Shown one piece after another: positions 9,178 to 17,320 of a DNA stretch of 64,000 nt. How positions within the stretch are numbered: position 1 is the first letter of the stretch; every line of letters starts with the position of its first letter. Below the pieces are notes generated by a model, which had not been told where the DNA came from, searched no databases, and saw nothing but the letters and a program-made list of their open reading frames with translations. The translations under genes and the position numbers were made by a program. The stretch covers positions 58,667-122,666 of the forward strand of contig JABSRT010000014.1 of NCBI GenBank assembly GCA_013214945.1, given 5' to 3'. This stretch comes from Gammaproteobacteria bacterium (GTDB taxonomy: Bacteria; Pseudomonadota; Gammaproteobacteria; Enterobacterales; Psychrobiaceae).

Positions 9178-9894
9178 TTAGTGATTGGTTAACACTGTTA
9201 ACAGCTCATTGCAATTGGCGATGATCAGATTTGCGTGCCAATTGGCAACATTGTCACCGTTTGAAATATAACCATAAGCGGCGGCTACCGAATGCATGTT
9301 GGCGCTGTTGGCCGCTTCAATGTCGGTGAGGGCATCACCAACATAGGCAACTGCCGCTGGTGCTACTGCTAGCGATTTTGCTGCCACTAATAAAGGTTGC
9401 GGGTGAGGTTTTCGTACCGCCATGCTGTCGCCGCAGACCGTGACTTGTGCCGTGCGTAGCAGCGGGTAGTGCTGCAACAATGCTTTAGTATAGATATAAG
9501 GTTTGTTGGTCACGATGCCCCAAGGAATATTGGCTTGATTCAAGGTGTGCAACATTTGCTCAACGCCGGCAAAGTAGTGGGTATGACAATTGATGTTTTG
9601 AAGATAATTGTCCAGAAACTGCGCCCGTAACAGTGACGACTCCTCAAGACTTAATTGATTACCGTAACCCGATTTAATCAGGGCCAGCGCGCCTTGCGAT
9701 GCCGTTTGAAAAATCACTTGTTGATTAAGCAGCGGCAGGTTGTCGCGTGCGAGCAATACATTAGCCGCCGCGCCAAGGTCGGCCGCCGTATCAAGCAGGG
9801 TACCATCAAGATCAAACAGCAAACCTTTGATGGGCTGTTGATTTAAAGACAGTTGACCTAACGGGGACTCTGGCAAAGAAGATGGCGCAGGCAT
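9178..9894 (-). CDS. HAD-family phosphatase (phosphoglycolate or MurNAc-6-P phosphatase)
   Basis: This 238-residue HAD hydrolase has motif I DLDGTLLDT (nucleophile Asp), motif II in GIVTNKP, a Lys in RKPHPQPLL and motif IV GDALTDIEAA, with the helical cap of the Gph/PGP group. It would dephosphorylate a small phosphate such as 2-phosphoglycolate. In Pseudomonas the homologue beside ubiG is MupP, which acts on MurNAc 6-phosphate, so the location leaves both options open. The start is ATG 9894: AAGGAA lies just upstream and overlaps the ubiG stop, which implies translational coupling. A longer N-terminal extension in this frame would overlap ubiG and lacks support. Confidence 0.85.
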   Translation of the reverse strand: MPAPSSLPESPLGQLSLNQQPIKGLLFDLDGTLLDTAADLGAAANVLLARDNLPLLNQQVIFQTASQGALALIKSGYGNQLSLEESSLLRAQFLDNYLQNINCHTHYFAGVEQMLHTLNQANIPWGIVTNKPYIYTKALLQHYPLLRTAQVTVCGDSMAVRKPHPQPLLVAAKSLAVAPAAVAYVGDALTDIEAANSANMHSVAAAYGYISNGDNVANWHANLIIANCNELLTVLTNH

Positions 9895-9904
9895 AGTTAA
9901 TTCC

Positions 9905-10618
9905 TTAAATGTTAGGCTGGCAATGTAAAATGTAGTTAACCGATAAATCATTGTTGACTTTAAATTGCTCGGTCAGCGGGTTGAAATGCACGCCAATGGC
10001 ATCAATGCAACGGCTATCACTATTTTCAACAAAACGGATTAATTCACTCGGGCGAATAAACTTATCGTGGTTGTGGGTGCCTTTAGGAACCAGCTTTAAA
10101 ATTCGCTCAGCGGCAACAATCGCCAGTAAATAAGCCTTGTTTGTACGGTTTAAGGTTGAGAAAAACAATTGACCGCCAGGTTTAACCAGTGCAACACAGG
10201 CGCGTACTACCGATTCTGGGTCGGGCACATGCTCAAGCATCTCCATGCAGGTAACAACATCAAATGAAGCCGGGCGCTGCTTGGCCAACTCTTCGACCGT
10301 TATTTTTTGATATTGAACCGACGTGACCTTGGTTTCTAACGCGTGTAATTTGGCCACGTTCAACGATTCTTGTGCCATATCAATACCCAGCACATTGGCG
10401 CCAAGTTTCGCCATCGATTCAGATAAAATACCACCACCACAACCGACATCAACAATCTCTTTGCCAAACAGGCCATCACTGCCTTGGCTGATGTAGTTTA
10501 AGCGAGTTGGATTCATTAAGTGCAGTGGCTTAGATTCGCCGGTAAGATCCCACCAAGTTTGCGCTAATGCGGAAAATTTTTCTATCTCTTGGTGATCAAC
10601 ATTGTCATTGCTTTGCAT
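9905..10618 (-). CDS. ubiG: Ubiquinone biosynthesis O-methyltransferase
   Basis: This 237-residue SAM-dependent methyltransferase opens with the UbiG signature region ([26 protein letters not shown]) and has the SAM-binding loop [11 protein letters not shown] and the post-motif EMLEHVPDP. UbiG performs both O-methylations of ubiquinone synthesis at the membrane surface. It is divergent from gyrA and followed by the HAD gene 10 bases after its stop, the arrangement known in Shewanella and Pseudomonas. The length is normal for the family. Confidence 0.96.
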   Translation of the reverse strand: MQSNDNVDHQEIEKFSALAQTWWDLTGESKPLHLMNPTRLNYISQGSDGLFGKEIVDVGCGGGILSESMAKLGANVLGIDMAQESLNVAKLHALETKVTSVQYQKITVEELAKQRPASFDVVTCMEMLEHVPDPESVVRACVALVKPGGQLFFSTLNRTNKAYLLAIVAAERILKLVPKGTHNHDKFIRPSELIRFVENSDSRCIDAIGVHFNPLTEQFKVNNDLSVNYILHCQPNI

Positions 10619-10862
10619 AACTTATACTTCTTAAGGCGTCAAAAACGTCATTATACGGTCCAAACTTGGACAATCACAATATTTATATCTGCTTTTTTAA
10701 GCAAGCTATACCCCGTGTTTAGGCCTGCACAAATAAGATATTTAGTGAATTAATGATAATAAAAACAGCGATTGCGCATCATTTATAAGACGAGTTAAAT
10801 ATTTGCCAGCTCAAGGCTAGCAAGTATGAATAACTATGCTAGAATTAGCCTCTTATTTTACG

Positions 10863-10905
10863 CCTTGAACCTTGATTAAAATGATAATCATAAAAGAGTT
10901 CAAGG
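10863..10905. promoter_or_regulatory. Nested palindromes in the ubiG-gyrA divergent region
   Basis: CCTTGAAC at 10863-10870 and GTTCAAGG at 10898-10905 form a perfect 8-bp inverted repeat. Its interior holds a second palindrome, ATGATAATCAT at 10881-10891. The structure ends 35 bases before the gyrA ATG. Just upstream are TTGCCA at 10803 and TATGAA at 10825 with a 16-base spacer, a possible gyrA promoter. The structure would then be in the gyrA leader. The remainder of the 322-base spacer (10619-10940) has nothing else I can support. Confidence 0.4.
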
Positions 10906-10940
10906 TACTACTTTAATAGACACAGGGACCATAGCTGTTT

Positions 10941-13679
10941 ATGACTGAGTTGGCCAATAGTGTAACGCCGATAAATATCGAAGACGAACTTAAAACTTCG
11001 TATCTAGATTACGCGATGAGTGTAATTGTGGGTCGTGCCTTACCTGACGTAAGAGATGGACTTAAACCCGTGCATCGTCGTGTTTTGTTTGCGATGGATG
11101 TTTTAGGAAACTACTGGAACAAGCCATACAAAAAATCAGCCCGTGTGGTTGGTGATGTTATTGGTAAGTATCACCCCCATGGTGATACTGCTGTATATGA
11201 CACGATCGTACGTATGGCGCAGCCTTTTTCGCTGCGTTATCCGCTAGTTGATGGCCAAGGTAACTTTGGTTCGGTCGATGGTGACTCGGCAGCTGCGATG
11301 CGTTATACCGAAATCCGGATGAAAAAAATAGCCCATTCATTGTTGGCTGACTTAGAAAAAGACACCGTCGATTTCGCACCTAACTATGATGGCACCGAAC
11401 AAATTCCGGTCGTGATGCCTACTCGTGTCCCGAACTTATTGATTAATGGTTCGTCAGGTATTGCTGTCGGTATGGCAACAAATATCCCGCCGCATAACAT
11501 TAATGAAGTAATCTCGGGCTGTTTGGCTGTGATGGCCAACCCAGAAATTACCATTGACCAGTTAATGGAACACATCCCAGGGCCTGATTTTCCAACGGCC
11601 GGCATTATTAATGGTCGTAAAGGCATTGTCGAAGCGTACCATACTGGACGTGGCAAAATAAAAGTTCGTGCTCTTGCTGACATCGAAGTTAGCCAGACCG
11701 GCAAAGAAAGCATCATCGTTCATGAATTGCCTTATCAGGTCAATAAAGCTCGCTTAATCGAAAAGATGGCTGAGTTAGTACGTGACAAAAAACTGGAAGG
11801 TATTAGTGCACTGCGCGATGAGTCTGATAAAGACGGCATGCGCATGGTTATCGAAATTAAGCGTGGCGAAGTTGGCGAGGTTGTTTTAAACAACTTATAT
11901 GCCCAAACTCAGATGCAGGTAACGTTCGGTATTAACATGGTGGCACTGGAAGACAGTCGACCTAAGTTATTTAATCTTAAAGAAATGTTAAATAGCTTTA
12001 TTCGTCACCGTCGCGAAGTTGTTACACGCCGTACCGTGTTTGAATTGCGCAAAGCCCGTGACCGTGCCCATATTCTTGAGTCATTAGCGATTGCATTAGC
12101 CAATATCGATCCAATTATTGCGCTTATTCGTAATTCGAATACCCCGGCGTTAGCGAAAGTTGCGTTAGTCGCACAAGGCTGGGCACTGGGCAATGTTGCA
12201 CCAATGCTGGAGATATCTGGTGAAGGAGCGGCTCGTCCTGAGTGGTTAGAAGAAGAGTTTGGTATTCGTGATGGTTTATATTACCTAACAGACACTCAAG
12301 CTCAGGCTATTCTTGATTTACGCTTGCACAAATTAACCGGTCTAGAACACGACAAAATTATTGCCGAGTATCAAGAGCTGTTAGACTTTATTGCTGAACT
12401 ATTACACATTTTGGGCAGCCCAGAACGTCTGATGGAAGTGATTGAAGAAGAACTCAACGAGATGCTTGAAGAGTTTGGTGACGAACGTCGGACCGTGATT
12501 TCTAATTCAAGCCATGACTTATCGCTTGAAGACTTGATCACCGAAGAAGACGTCGTAGTGACCTTGTCACACGAAGGTTATGTTAAGTATCAGCCATTGT
12601 CTGAATACGAAGCACAGCGCCGTGGTGGTAAAGGTAAAGCCGCGACTAAGATGAAAGATGAAGATTTCATTGAACGTCTGCTGGTAGCCAATACTCACGA
12701 TACCATTTTGTGTTTCTCAAACCGTGGTAAGTTGTACTGGCTTAAAGTGTTCCAGTTACCATTAGCTTCACGTCAAGCACGTGGCAAGCCAATTATTAAC
12801 TTGTTATCACTTGAGAAAGACGAGCGTATTACGGCAATCTTGCCAGTACGTGAATACTCAGACGATAAATGCATATTAATGGCGACAGCCGCTGGTACGG
12901 TTAAAAAGACCGTGCTTAGTGCTTACTCACGTCCTCGTGCTAACGGTATTATTGCAGTTAACTTACGTGATGATGACGAGCTAATCGGTGTGGCGCTAAC
13001 GCATGGCCCATTAGAAGCAACTGAGGCTGTTGAAGCCGTTGCTGCTACCGAGACGACTGAAGCAATTGCCGGCGTTGAAGCGAAACCTGCTCACCCAGGC
13101 AGCGAAGTAATGCTGTTCTCTGACGAAGGTAAAGTGGTTCGTTGTTCTGAATCGCAATTTAGAGAGCTTGGTCGTACTGCGACGGGTGTTCGTGGCATGA
13201 AGTTAGACGAAGGCCAAAAAGTGGTGTCGTTGATTGTTCCTCATGGTGAAGGCCCTATCTTAACGGTAACTGAAAATGGTTACGGTAAGCGGACAGTGCT
13301 AGAAGACTACCCAGCCAAGAGTCGTGCGACTAAAGGTGTGGTATCAATCAAGGTCAGCGAACGTAATGGTTTGGTTATCGGCGCTGTTCAAGTCGATGAA
13401 AACGACGAAATCATGATGATTTCTAATCGTGGTACTTTAGTGCGAACGCGAGTGAGCGAAGTATCAACGGTTGGTCGTAATACCCAAGGCGTAACATTAA
13501 TCAGAACCGTAGAAGGCGAGAAAGTTGTCGCGCTGCAACGGATTGATGAAATGGATGAGCCTGAGTTGCCACAAGCAACCGACGGTGAAGCACCCGAAGG
13601 AGATACTGACACGGTCGATACCGATGTTGATGTCGCGGGTGAAGAACCGCAAGCCACTGAGCCTCCGACCGAGGATTAG
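10941..13679 (+). CDS. gyrA: DNA gyrase subunit A
   Basis: This 912-residue type IIA topoisomerase breakage-reunion subunit has the winged helix with the active Tyr in [11 protein letters not shown] (122 region) and the GyrA box QRRGGKG at the start of the wrapping beta-pinwheel. The quinolone region reads [12 protein letters not shown]: residue 83 is Thr, where E. coli has Ser, and Asp87 is present. About residues 691-720 form an Ala/Glu-rich insert in the C-terminal domain, and the protein ends in an acidic tail. With GyrB (not in the window) it introduces negative supercoils. It is followed by a strong terminator, then serC. Confidence 0.98.
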   Translation: MTELANSVTPINIEDELKTSYLDYAMSVIVGRALPDVRDGLKPVHRRVLFAMDVLGNYWNKPYKKSARVVGDVIGKYHPHGDTAVYDTIVRMAQPFSLRYPLVDGQGNFGSVDGDSAAAMRYTEIRMKKIAHSLLADLEKDTVDFAPNYDGTEQIPVVMPTRVPNLLINGSSGIAVGMATNIPPHNINEVISGCLAVMANPEITIDQLMEHIPGPDFPTAGIINGRKGIVEAYHTGRGKIKVRALADIEVSQTGKESIIVHELPYQVNKARLIEKMAELVRDKKLEGISALRDESDKDGMRMVIEIKRGEVGEVVLNNLYAQTQMQVTFGINMVALEDSRPKLFNLKEMLNSFIRHRREVVTRRTVFELRKARDRAHILESLAIALANIDPIIALIRNSNTPALAKVALVAQGWALGNVAPMLEISGEGAARPEWLEEEFGIRDGLYYLTDTQAQAILDLRLHKLTGLEHDKIIAEYQELLDFIAELLHILGSPERLMEVIEEELNEMLEEFGDERRTVISNSSHDLSLEDLITEEDVVVTLSHEGYVKYQPLSEYEAQRRGGKGKAATKMKDEDFIERLLVANTHDTILCFSNRGKLYWLKVFQLPLASRQARGKPIINLLSLEKDERITAILPVREYSDDKCILMATAAGTVKKTVLSAYSRPRANGIIAVNLRDDDELIGVALTHGPLEATEAVEAVAATETTEAIAGVEAKPAHPGSEVMLFSDEGKVVRCSESQFRELGRTATGVRGMKLDEGQKVVSLIVPHGEGPILTVTENGYGKRTVLEDYPAKSRATKGVVSIKVSERNGLVIGAVQVDENDEIMMISNRGTLVRTRVSEVSTVGRNTQGVTLIRTVEGEKVVALQRIDEMDEPELPQATDGEAPEGDTDTVDTDVDVAGEEPQATEPPTED

Positions 13680-13690
13680 TAGCCAATAAA

Positions 13691-13714
13691 AGAGCGCCGT
13701 TAGGCGCTCTTTTT
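13691..13714 (+). terminator. Rho-independent terminator of gyrA
   Basis: AGAGCGCC at 13691-13698 and GGCGCTCT at 13703-13710 form an 8-bp stem with a GTTA loop, followed directly by TTTT. It lies 12 bases after the gyrA stop. Confidence 0.93.
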
Positions 13715-13829
13715 GTTTGTGCTAGCGAAAGGTAAACTTAGGTCTAATAGTAATTTGATTGACTACCACAGCTAACTTGAATTGGTATAACAGTAAAAAT
13801 TTTCAATATTTGACAGAGAGCAGTTAACG

Positions 13830-14906
13830 ATGAAAACGGTTTATAATTTTTGTGCTGGACCGGCGATGTTGCCGCCAGCAGTAATGAAAAAAGCTCAGCA
13901 AGAGTTGGTTGATTGGCAAGGGCACGGCATTTCGGTGATGGAATTTAGCCACCGCGACAAGCATTTTATGCAAGTGGCGAAAGAGGCTGAGCAAAACCTT
14001 CGTGATCTAATGAATATCCCCGATAATTACAAGGTATTATTTAGTCATGGCGGTGGCCGCGGTCAGTTTGCCGCTGTTCCGCTTAACTTGATGGGTGCTA
14101 CCGGTAAAGCCGATTATTTAATCACGGGCTCGTGGTCGAAAGCGGCAGTCACTGAAGCTAAAAAATACGGCGAAGTTAACGTTGTTGCCCAGCCCGTAAC
14201 GACCAACGAACTTAATGGCGTAGCGCCGCAAAGTCAGTGGCAGTTATCAAGCGACGCCGCCTATTTTCACTATTGCCCCAATGAAACGGTCGATGGTATC
14301 GAAATGTTTGACGAACCCGTGGTTGACGCACCTTTAGTGGCTGATTTGTCATCGACTATTTTGTCTCGGGTGATTGATGTTTCTAAATATGGTTTGATTT
14401 ACGCCGGCGCTCAAAAGAATATTGGCCCTTCTGGTTTATCGATTGTGATCGTGCGTGATGACTTAATTGGTCATGCCAAAGCTTACACTCCATCGATATT
14501 TGACTACCAGCTGATGGCTGACAACGATTCGATGTTTAATACCCCGCCAACCTATGCTTGGTACTTGGCTGGTGAGGTCTTTAAATGGTTGAAAGAGCAG
14601 GGCGGCGTACCGGCCATGGAGCAACGCAACCTTGAAAAATCAAACCTGTTATACGACTTCATCGATAACAGTGATTTTTACTACAACAAGGTCGAGCCTA
14701 CTCAGCGTTCACGCATGAACGTGACCTTCTTATTAAAAGACGACAGCTTAAACAGTCAATTTTTGGCCGAGGCTGAACAGGCAGGATTAATGGCATTAAA
14801 AGGCCATCGTAGTGTCGGTGGCATGCGCGCTAGCATCTATAATGCAATGCCATTAGCAGGGGTTGAAGCGTTAGTTAACTTTATGAAACAGTTCGCTCAG
14901 CGTTAA
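13830..14906 (+). CDS. serC: Phosphoserine aminotransferase
   Basis: This 358-residue class V aminotransferase begins [15 protein letters not shown], the SerC signature, and carries [10 protein letters not shown] with the PLP lysine and a C-terminal [17 protein letters not shown] segment that binds the substrate phosphate. It makes 3-phosphoserine for serine synthesis and the matching step of pyridoxal phosphate synthesis. The gyrA-serC order is common in gammaproteobacteria, but here a terminator separates them. A GAGAG ribosome site precedes ATG 13830. Confidence 0.97.
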   Translation: MKTVYNFCAGPAMLPPAVMKKAQQELVDWQGHGISVMEFSHRDKHFMQVAKEAEQNLRDLMNIPDNYKVLFSHGGGRGQFAAVPLNLMGATGKADYLITGSWSKAAVTEAKKYGEVNVVAQPVTTNELNGVAPQSQWQLSSDAAYFHYCPNETVDGIEMFDEPVVDAPLVADLSSTILSRVIDVSKYGLIYAGAQKNIGPSGLSIVIVRDDLIGHAKAYTPSIFDYQLMADNDSMFNTPPTYAWYLAGEVFKWLKEQGGVPAMEQRNLEKSNLLYDFIDNSDFYYNKVEPTQRSRMNVTFLLKDDSLNSQFLAEAEQAGLMALKGHRSVGGMRASIYNAMPLAGVEALVNFMKQFAQR

Positions 14907-14916
14907 GTCACAACTG

Positions 14917-14951
14917 GACATAATATGGCACAAATGTTGACATATTATGTC
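14917..14951. promoter_or_regulatory. 11-bp inverted repeat between serC and nhaA
   Basis: GACATAATATG at 14917-14927 and CATATTATGTC at 14941-14951 are perfect complements around 13 bases. A TTGACA at 14937-14942 overlaps the right arm and could be a -35 element for nhaA, though no good -10 follows. The element could be an operator or a serC 3' hairpin; there is no U-run. Confidence 0.4.
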
Positions 14952-15007
14952 GACATTCCATGGTTTATTACCTAAACTGATAACTTTTATCATAATGGAA
15001 ATAAACC

Positions 15008-16168
15008 ATGACCGCTGTCGAAGAGTTTATTAAGAAAGAATCCTCCGCTGGGCTGGTGCTAATTTTTGTCACCTTTATCGCCTTGCTGCTTAAAAATACC
15101 GGCTTATCTGAATTTTACGATGCCTTTCTCAATACCCCCGTTGAAATTCGATTTGGCGGGCTGCATATCGACAAACCTTTATTATTGTGGATTAACGATG
15201 GCCTAATGGCGGTTTTCTTCTTGCTGATTGGGCTCGAAGTTAAACGAGAACTGATCGAAGGTCATTTGTCGTCGGTTGCTCAAGTTATCTTGCCTGGGGT
15301 GGCTGCTGTTGGCGGCATGGTTGTTCCTGCTGTTGTATATCTGTATTTTGTCGGACTAGACAGCGCTGGCACCCAAGGCTGGGCTATTCCAACCGCCACC
15401 GATATCGCCTTTGCCTTAGGGGTATTATCACTGCTCGGTAAACGTGTGCCGGTCTCACTAAAAATATTTTTAATGGCGTTAGCTATTATCGATGATTTAG
15501 GCGCAATCGTTATTATTGCGCTGTTTTATACTGCTGAATTGTCCACCATGTCAATCACCGTGGCAGCGGCGGCGCTTAGTGCTCTTGTTATCATGAATCG
15601 ACTGGGCGTTACTCGTAAAGCCGCTTATATTCTTGTTGGCGTTGTACTATGGGTCAGTGTGCTTAAATCAGGCGTTCATGCTACCTTAGCTGGGGTCGCG
15701 TTGGCATTTACTATCCCTTTAACCACGAAAGGCACCGATAAATCAATGCTCAAAACAATGGAGCACGACTTACATTATTGGGTCGCATTTTTTATCTTGC
15801 CATTGTTTGCCTTTGTTAATGCTGGCGTCGATTTTAGAACAATTTCTGCCGAACAAATTTTGACCCCGGTACCGCTAGGGATCGCTGCAGGACTATTTAT
15901 TGGCAAGCAAATTGGCGTTTTTGGTTTTAGCTTTATCGCGATAAAATTAGGGCTGGCTAAATTGCCAGAATCGAGTAATTTTACGCAACTTTATGGGGTC
16001 GCGGTTCTGACTGGCATCGGGTTTACCATGAGTTTATTTGTTAATTCGTTAGCTTTTAGTGATCCATTACAATTTATGTTTGCTGATAAACTAGCCATTT
16101 TGGTTGGCTCTGGCATCTCGGGAGTTATCGGTTATTTGATCTTAAGAGCGGCCGCAACCAACAAATAA
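15008..16168 (+). CDS. nhaA: Na+/H+ antiporter NhaA
   Basis: This 386-residue protein with about twelve hydrophobic helices matches E. coli NhaA in length. The ion-binding aspartates are present: PTATDIAFALGV carries the counterpart of Asp133, and LAIIDDLGAI the Asp163-Asp164 pair. NhaA exports Na+ or Li+ in exchange for protons and supports growth at high salt and alkaline pH, fitting a marine host. It is preceded by a perfect inverted repeat and followed by two large hairpins. Confidence 0.97.
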   Translation: MTAVEEFIKKESSAGLVLIFVTFIALLLKNTGLSEFYDAFLNTPVEIRFGGLHIDKPLLLWINDGLMAVFFLLIGLEVKRELIEGHLSSVAQVILPGVAAVGGMVVPAVVYLYFVGLDSAGTQGWAIPTATDIAFALGVLSLLGKRVPVSLKIFLMALAIIDDLGAIVIIALFYTAELSTMSITVAAAALSALVIMNRLGVTRKAAYILVGVVLWVSVLKSGVHATLAGVALAFTIPLTTKGTDKSMLKTMEHDLHYWVAFFILPLFAFVNAGVDFRTISAEQILTPVPLGIAAGLFIGKQIGVFGFSFIAIKLGLAKLPESSNFTQLYGVAVLTGIGFTMSLFVNSLAFSDPLQFMFADKLAILVGSGISGVIGYLILRAAATNK

Positions 16169-16183
16169 CGATACTTTTTATCT

Positions 16184-16262
16184 AGTCAAACGACTTGTCA
16201 GCAGCTCGTTTGACTGGAGTAATACCATCGATATCAGTAACGTTCTGCTTGGTTACTGATAT
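16184..16262. repeat. Two successive long hairpins downstream of nhaA
   Basis: AGTCAAACGA at 16184-16193 pairs with 16206-16215 (10 bp, 12-base loop). ATATCAGTAAC at 16231-16241 pairs with 16252-16262 (11 bp, 10-base loop). Both are perfect and begin 15 bases after the nhaA stop. Neither has a U-run, so 3'-end protection or a repeat element is as likely as termination. They occupy the first part of the 472-base nhaA-STAS spacer. Confidence 0.45.
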
Positions 16263-16445
16263 TATACTAATCGGCACAAGAGGTGGTTAAAACTAACGAA
16301 TGCTGTGTTGCTCCTAATAGCAAGCTATTAGTCAATTAAGCGCCTTGCCCTCAAGAGTTTTCCCTGCGCAAATTAAGATCACTATCCTATGCGGATTGGT
16401 ATTAGTCTTGGTTATCATGCTAATTAATTACACGAGCTTCAGTGC

Positions 16446-16464
16446 TGGTCTTATCCACAGACCA
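16446..16464 (+). promoter_or_regulatory. Perfect DnaA box framed by an inverted repeat
   Basis: TTATCCACA at 16451-16459 is a consensus DnaA box. It is flanked exactly by TGGTC (16446-16450) and GACCA (16460-16464), so the box would form the loop of a 5-bp stem. It is about 180 bases before the first chemosensory gene. A function is not shown. Confidence 0.4.
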
Positions 16465-16591
16465 ACCTGTGACTTACACTCACCCTAAATTATTAATAGT
16501 CGGCTATTTATTGAGAGCAATGGCTTGAAAAATCTACTTGACTATCAGACATTATCATTATTAATATAGATTAAATCGGTTGTTATACCGA

Positions 16592-16608
16592 GTACCAATG
16601 ATTGGTAC
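16592..16608. promoter_or_regulatory. Palindrome upstream of the chemosensory operon
   Basis: GTACCAAT-G-ATTGGTAC is a perfect 8-bp dyad, 32 bases before the first start codon of the operon. A related ACCAAT/ATTGGT dyad occurs at 35902-35918. It could be an operator or a dispersed repeat. Confidence 0.4.
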
Positions 16609-16640
16609 CTAACCTAAAGTGTAAAAACTAAGGACGTTGC

Positions 16641-16931
16641 ATGGATGCATTGAAAATAACACTTCCCACTGAGCTTGAAATTTCCGCAGTGACAGAATTT
16701 CATCACTCATTAGTGGCTCAATTGACCCACTTAGCCCCCCAGCAACAAATCATTATTGACGCCAGTGAAATCCAGCGTATTGATACTGCAGGTATCCAAA
16801 TTCTTGCCGCATTGGTTCGTGAAGCATCGACCCACAAAAATACCCTTACTTGGCAAAACCCGTCAGACGAGCTTACCACCTGCGCCGAGCACTTGGGTTT
16901 GTCAGATATGTTTGTTGCCACCAATTCATAA
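16641..16931 (+). CDS. STAS-domain protein of the chemosensory operon
   Basis: A 96-residue single STAS domain (anti-sigma-factor antagonist fold). The key loop reads IQRIDTAGIQIL, with Thr where SpoIIAA has the phosphorylated Ser; DTAG is common in STAS proteins linked to CheA clusters. AAGGA precedes ATG 16641. It is the first gene of the operon, 19 bases before cheY. Its partner is unknown; it may dock to CheA or to the downstream kinase-phosphatase. Fold assignment is firm and the role is inferred. Confidence 0.85.
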   Translation: MDALKITLPTELEISAVTEFHHSLVAQLTHLAPQQQIIIDASEIQRIDTAGIQILAALVREASTHKNTLTWQNPSDELTTCAEHLGLSDMFVATNS

Positions 16932-16950
16932 CAGTAATTAGGAGAATCTA

Positions 16951-17313
16951 ATGGCCAAGATCCTAGTAGTAGATGATTCTGCATCAATACGCAACATGGT
17001 TTCATTTACGTTGCAACAACAAAAATATGAAATTGTAGAAGCATCTGATGGTTTAGATGGGCTAAATAAAGCCAAACAAGCAAAGTTTGATCTAGTGATT
17101 ACCGATGTCAATATGCCGAAGATGGATGGCATTCAATTGTGTAAAGAGCTCAGACAGCTTCCTGCTTTTAAATTTACCCCGGTATTAATGTTAACGACCG
17201 AAAGTTCATCCGATATGAAGATGAGGGGAAAGTCAGCAGGTGCGACCGGTTGGCTTGTTAAACCATTTAATCCGGATAAATTATTGGCGACAATTAAACG
17301 TGTTATAAGGTAG
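16951..17313 (+). CDS. cheY: CheY-type single-domain response regulator
   Basis: A 120-residue receiver domain with the acidic pair DD (residues 8-9), phospho-acceptor Asp52 in VITDVNMP, a conserved Thr/Ser in MLTTESS and Lys in VKPF. It has no output domain, so it signals by binding a target when phosphorylated by the CheA encoded directly downstream. AGGAG lies before the start. The CheA ribosome site AAGG overlaps its last codons, so the two are coupled. Confidence 0.93.
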   Translation: MAKILVVDDSASIRNMVSFTLQQQKYEIVEASDGLDGLNKAKQAKFDLVITDVNMPKMDGIQLCKELRQLPAFKFTPVLMLTTESSSDMKMRGKSAGATGWLVKPFNPDKLLATIKRVIR

Positions 17314-17320
17314 AGCTTAT

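Noticed and set aside
9895..9951. Longer N-terminus for the HAD phosphatase
   Set aside because: It overlaps ubiG, and AAGGAA is well placed for ATG 9894.
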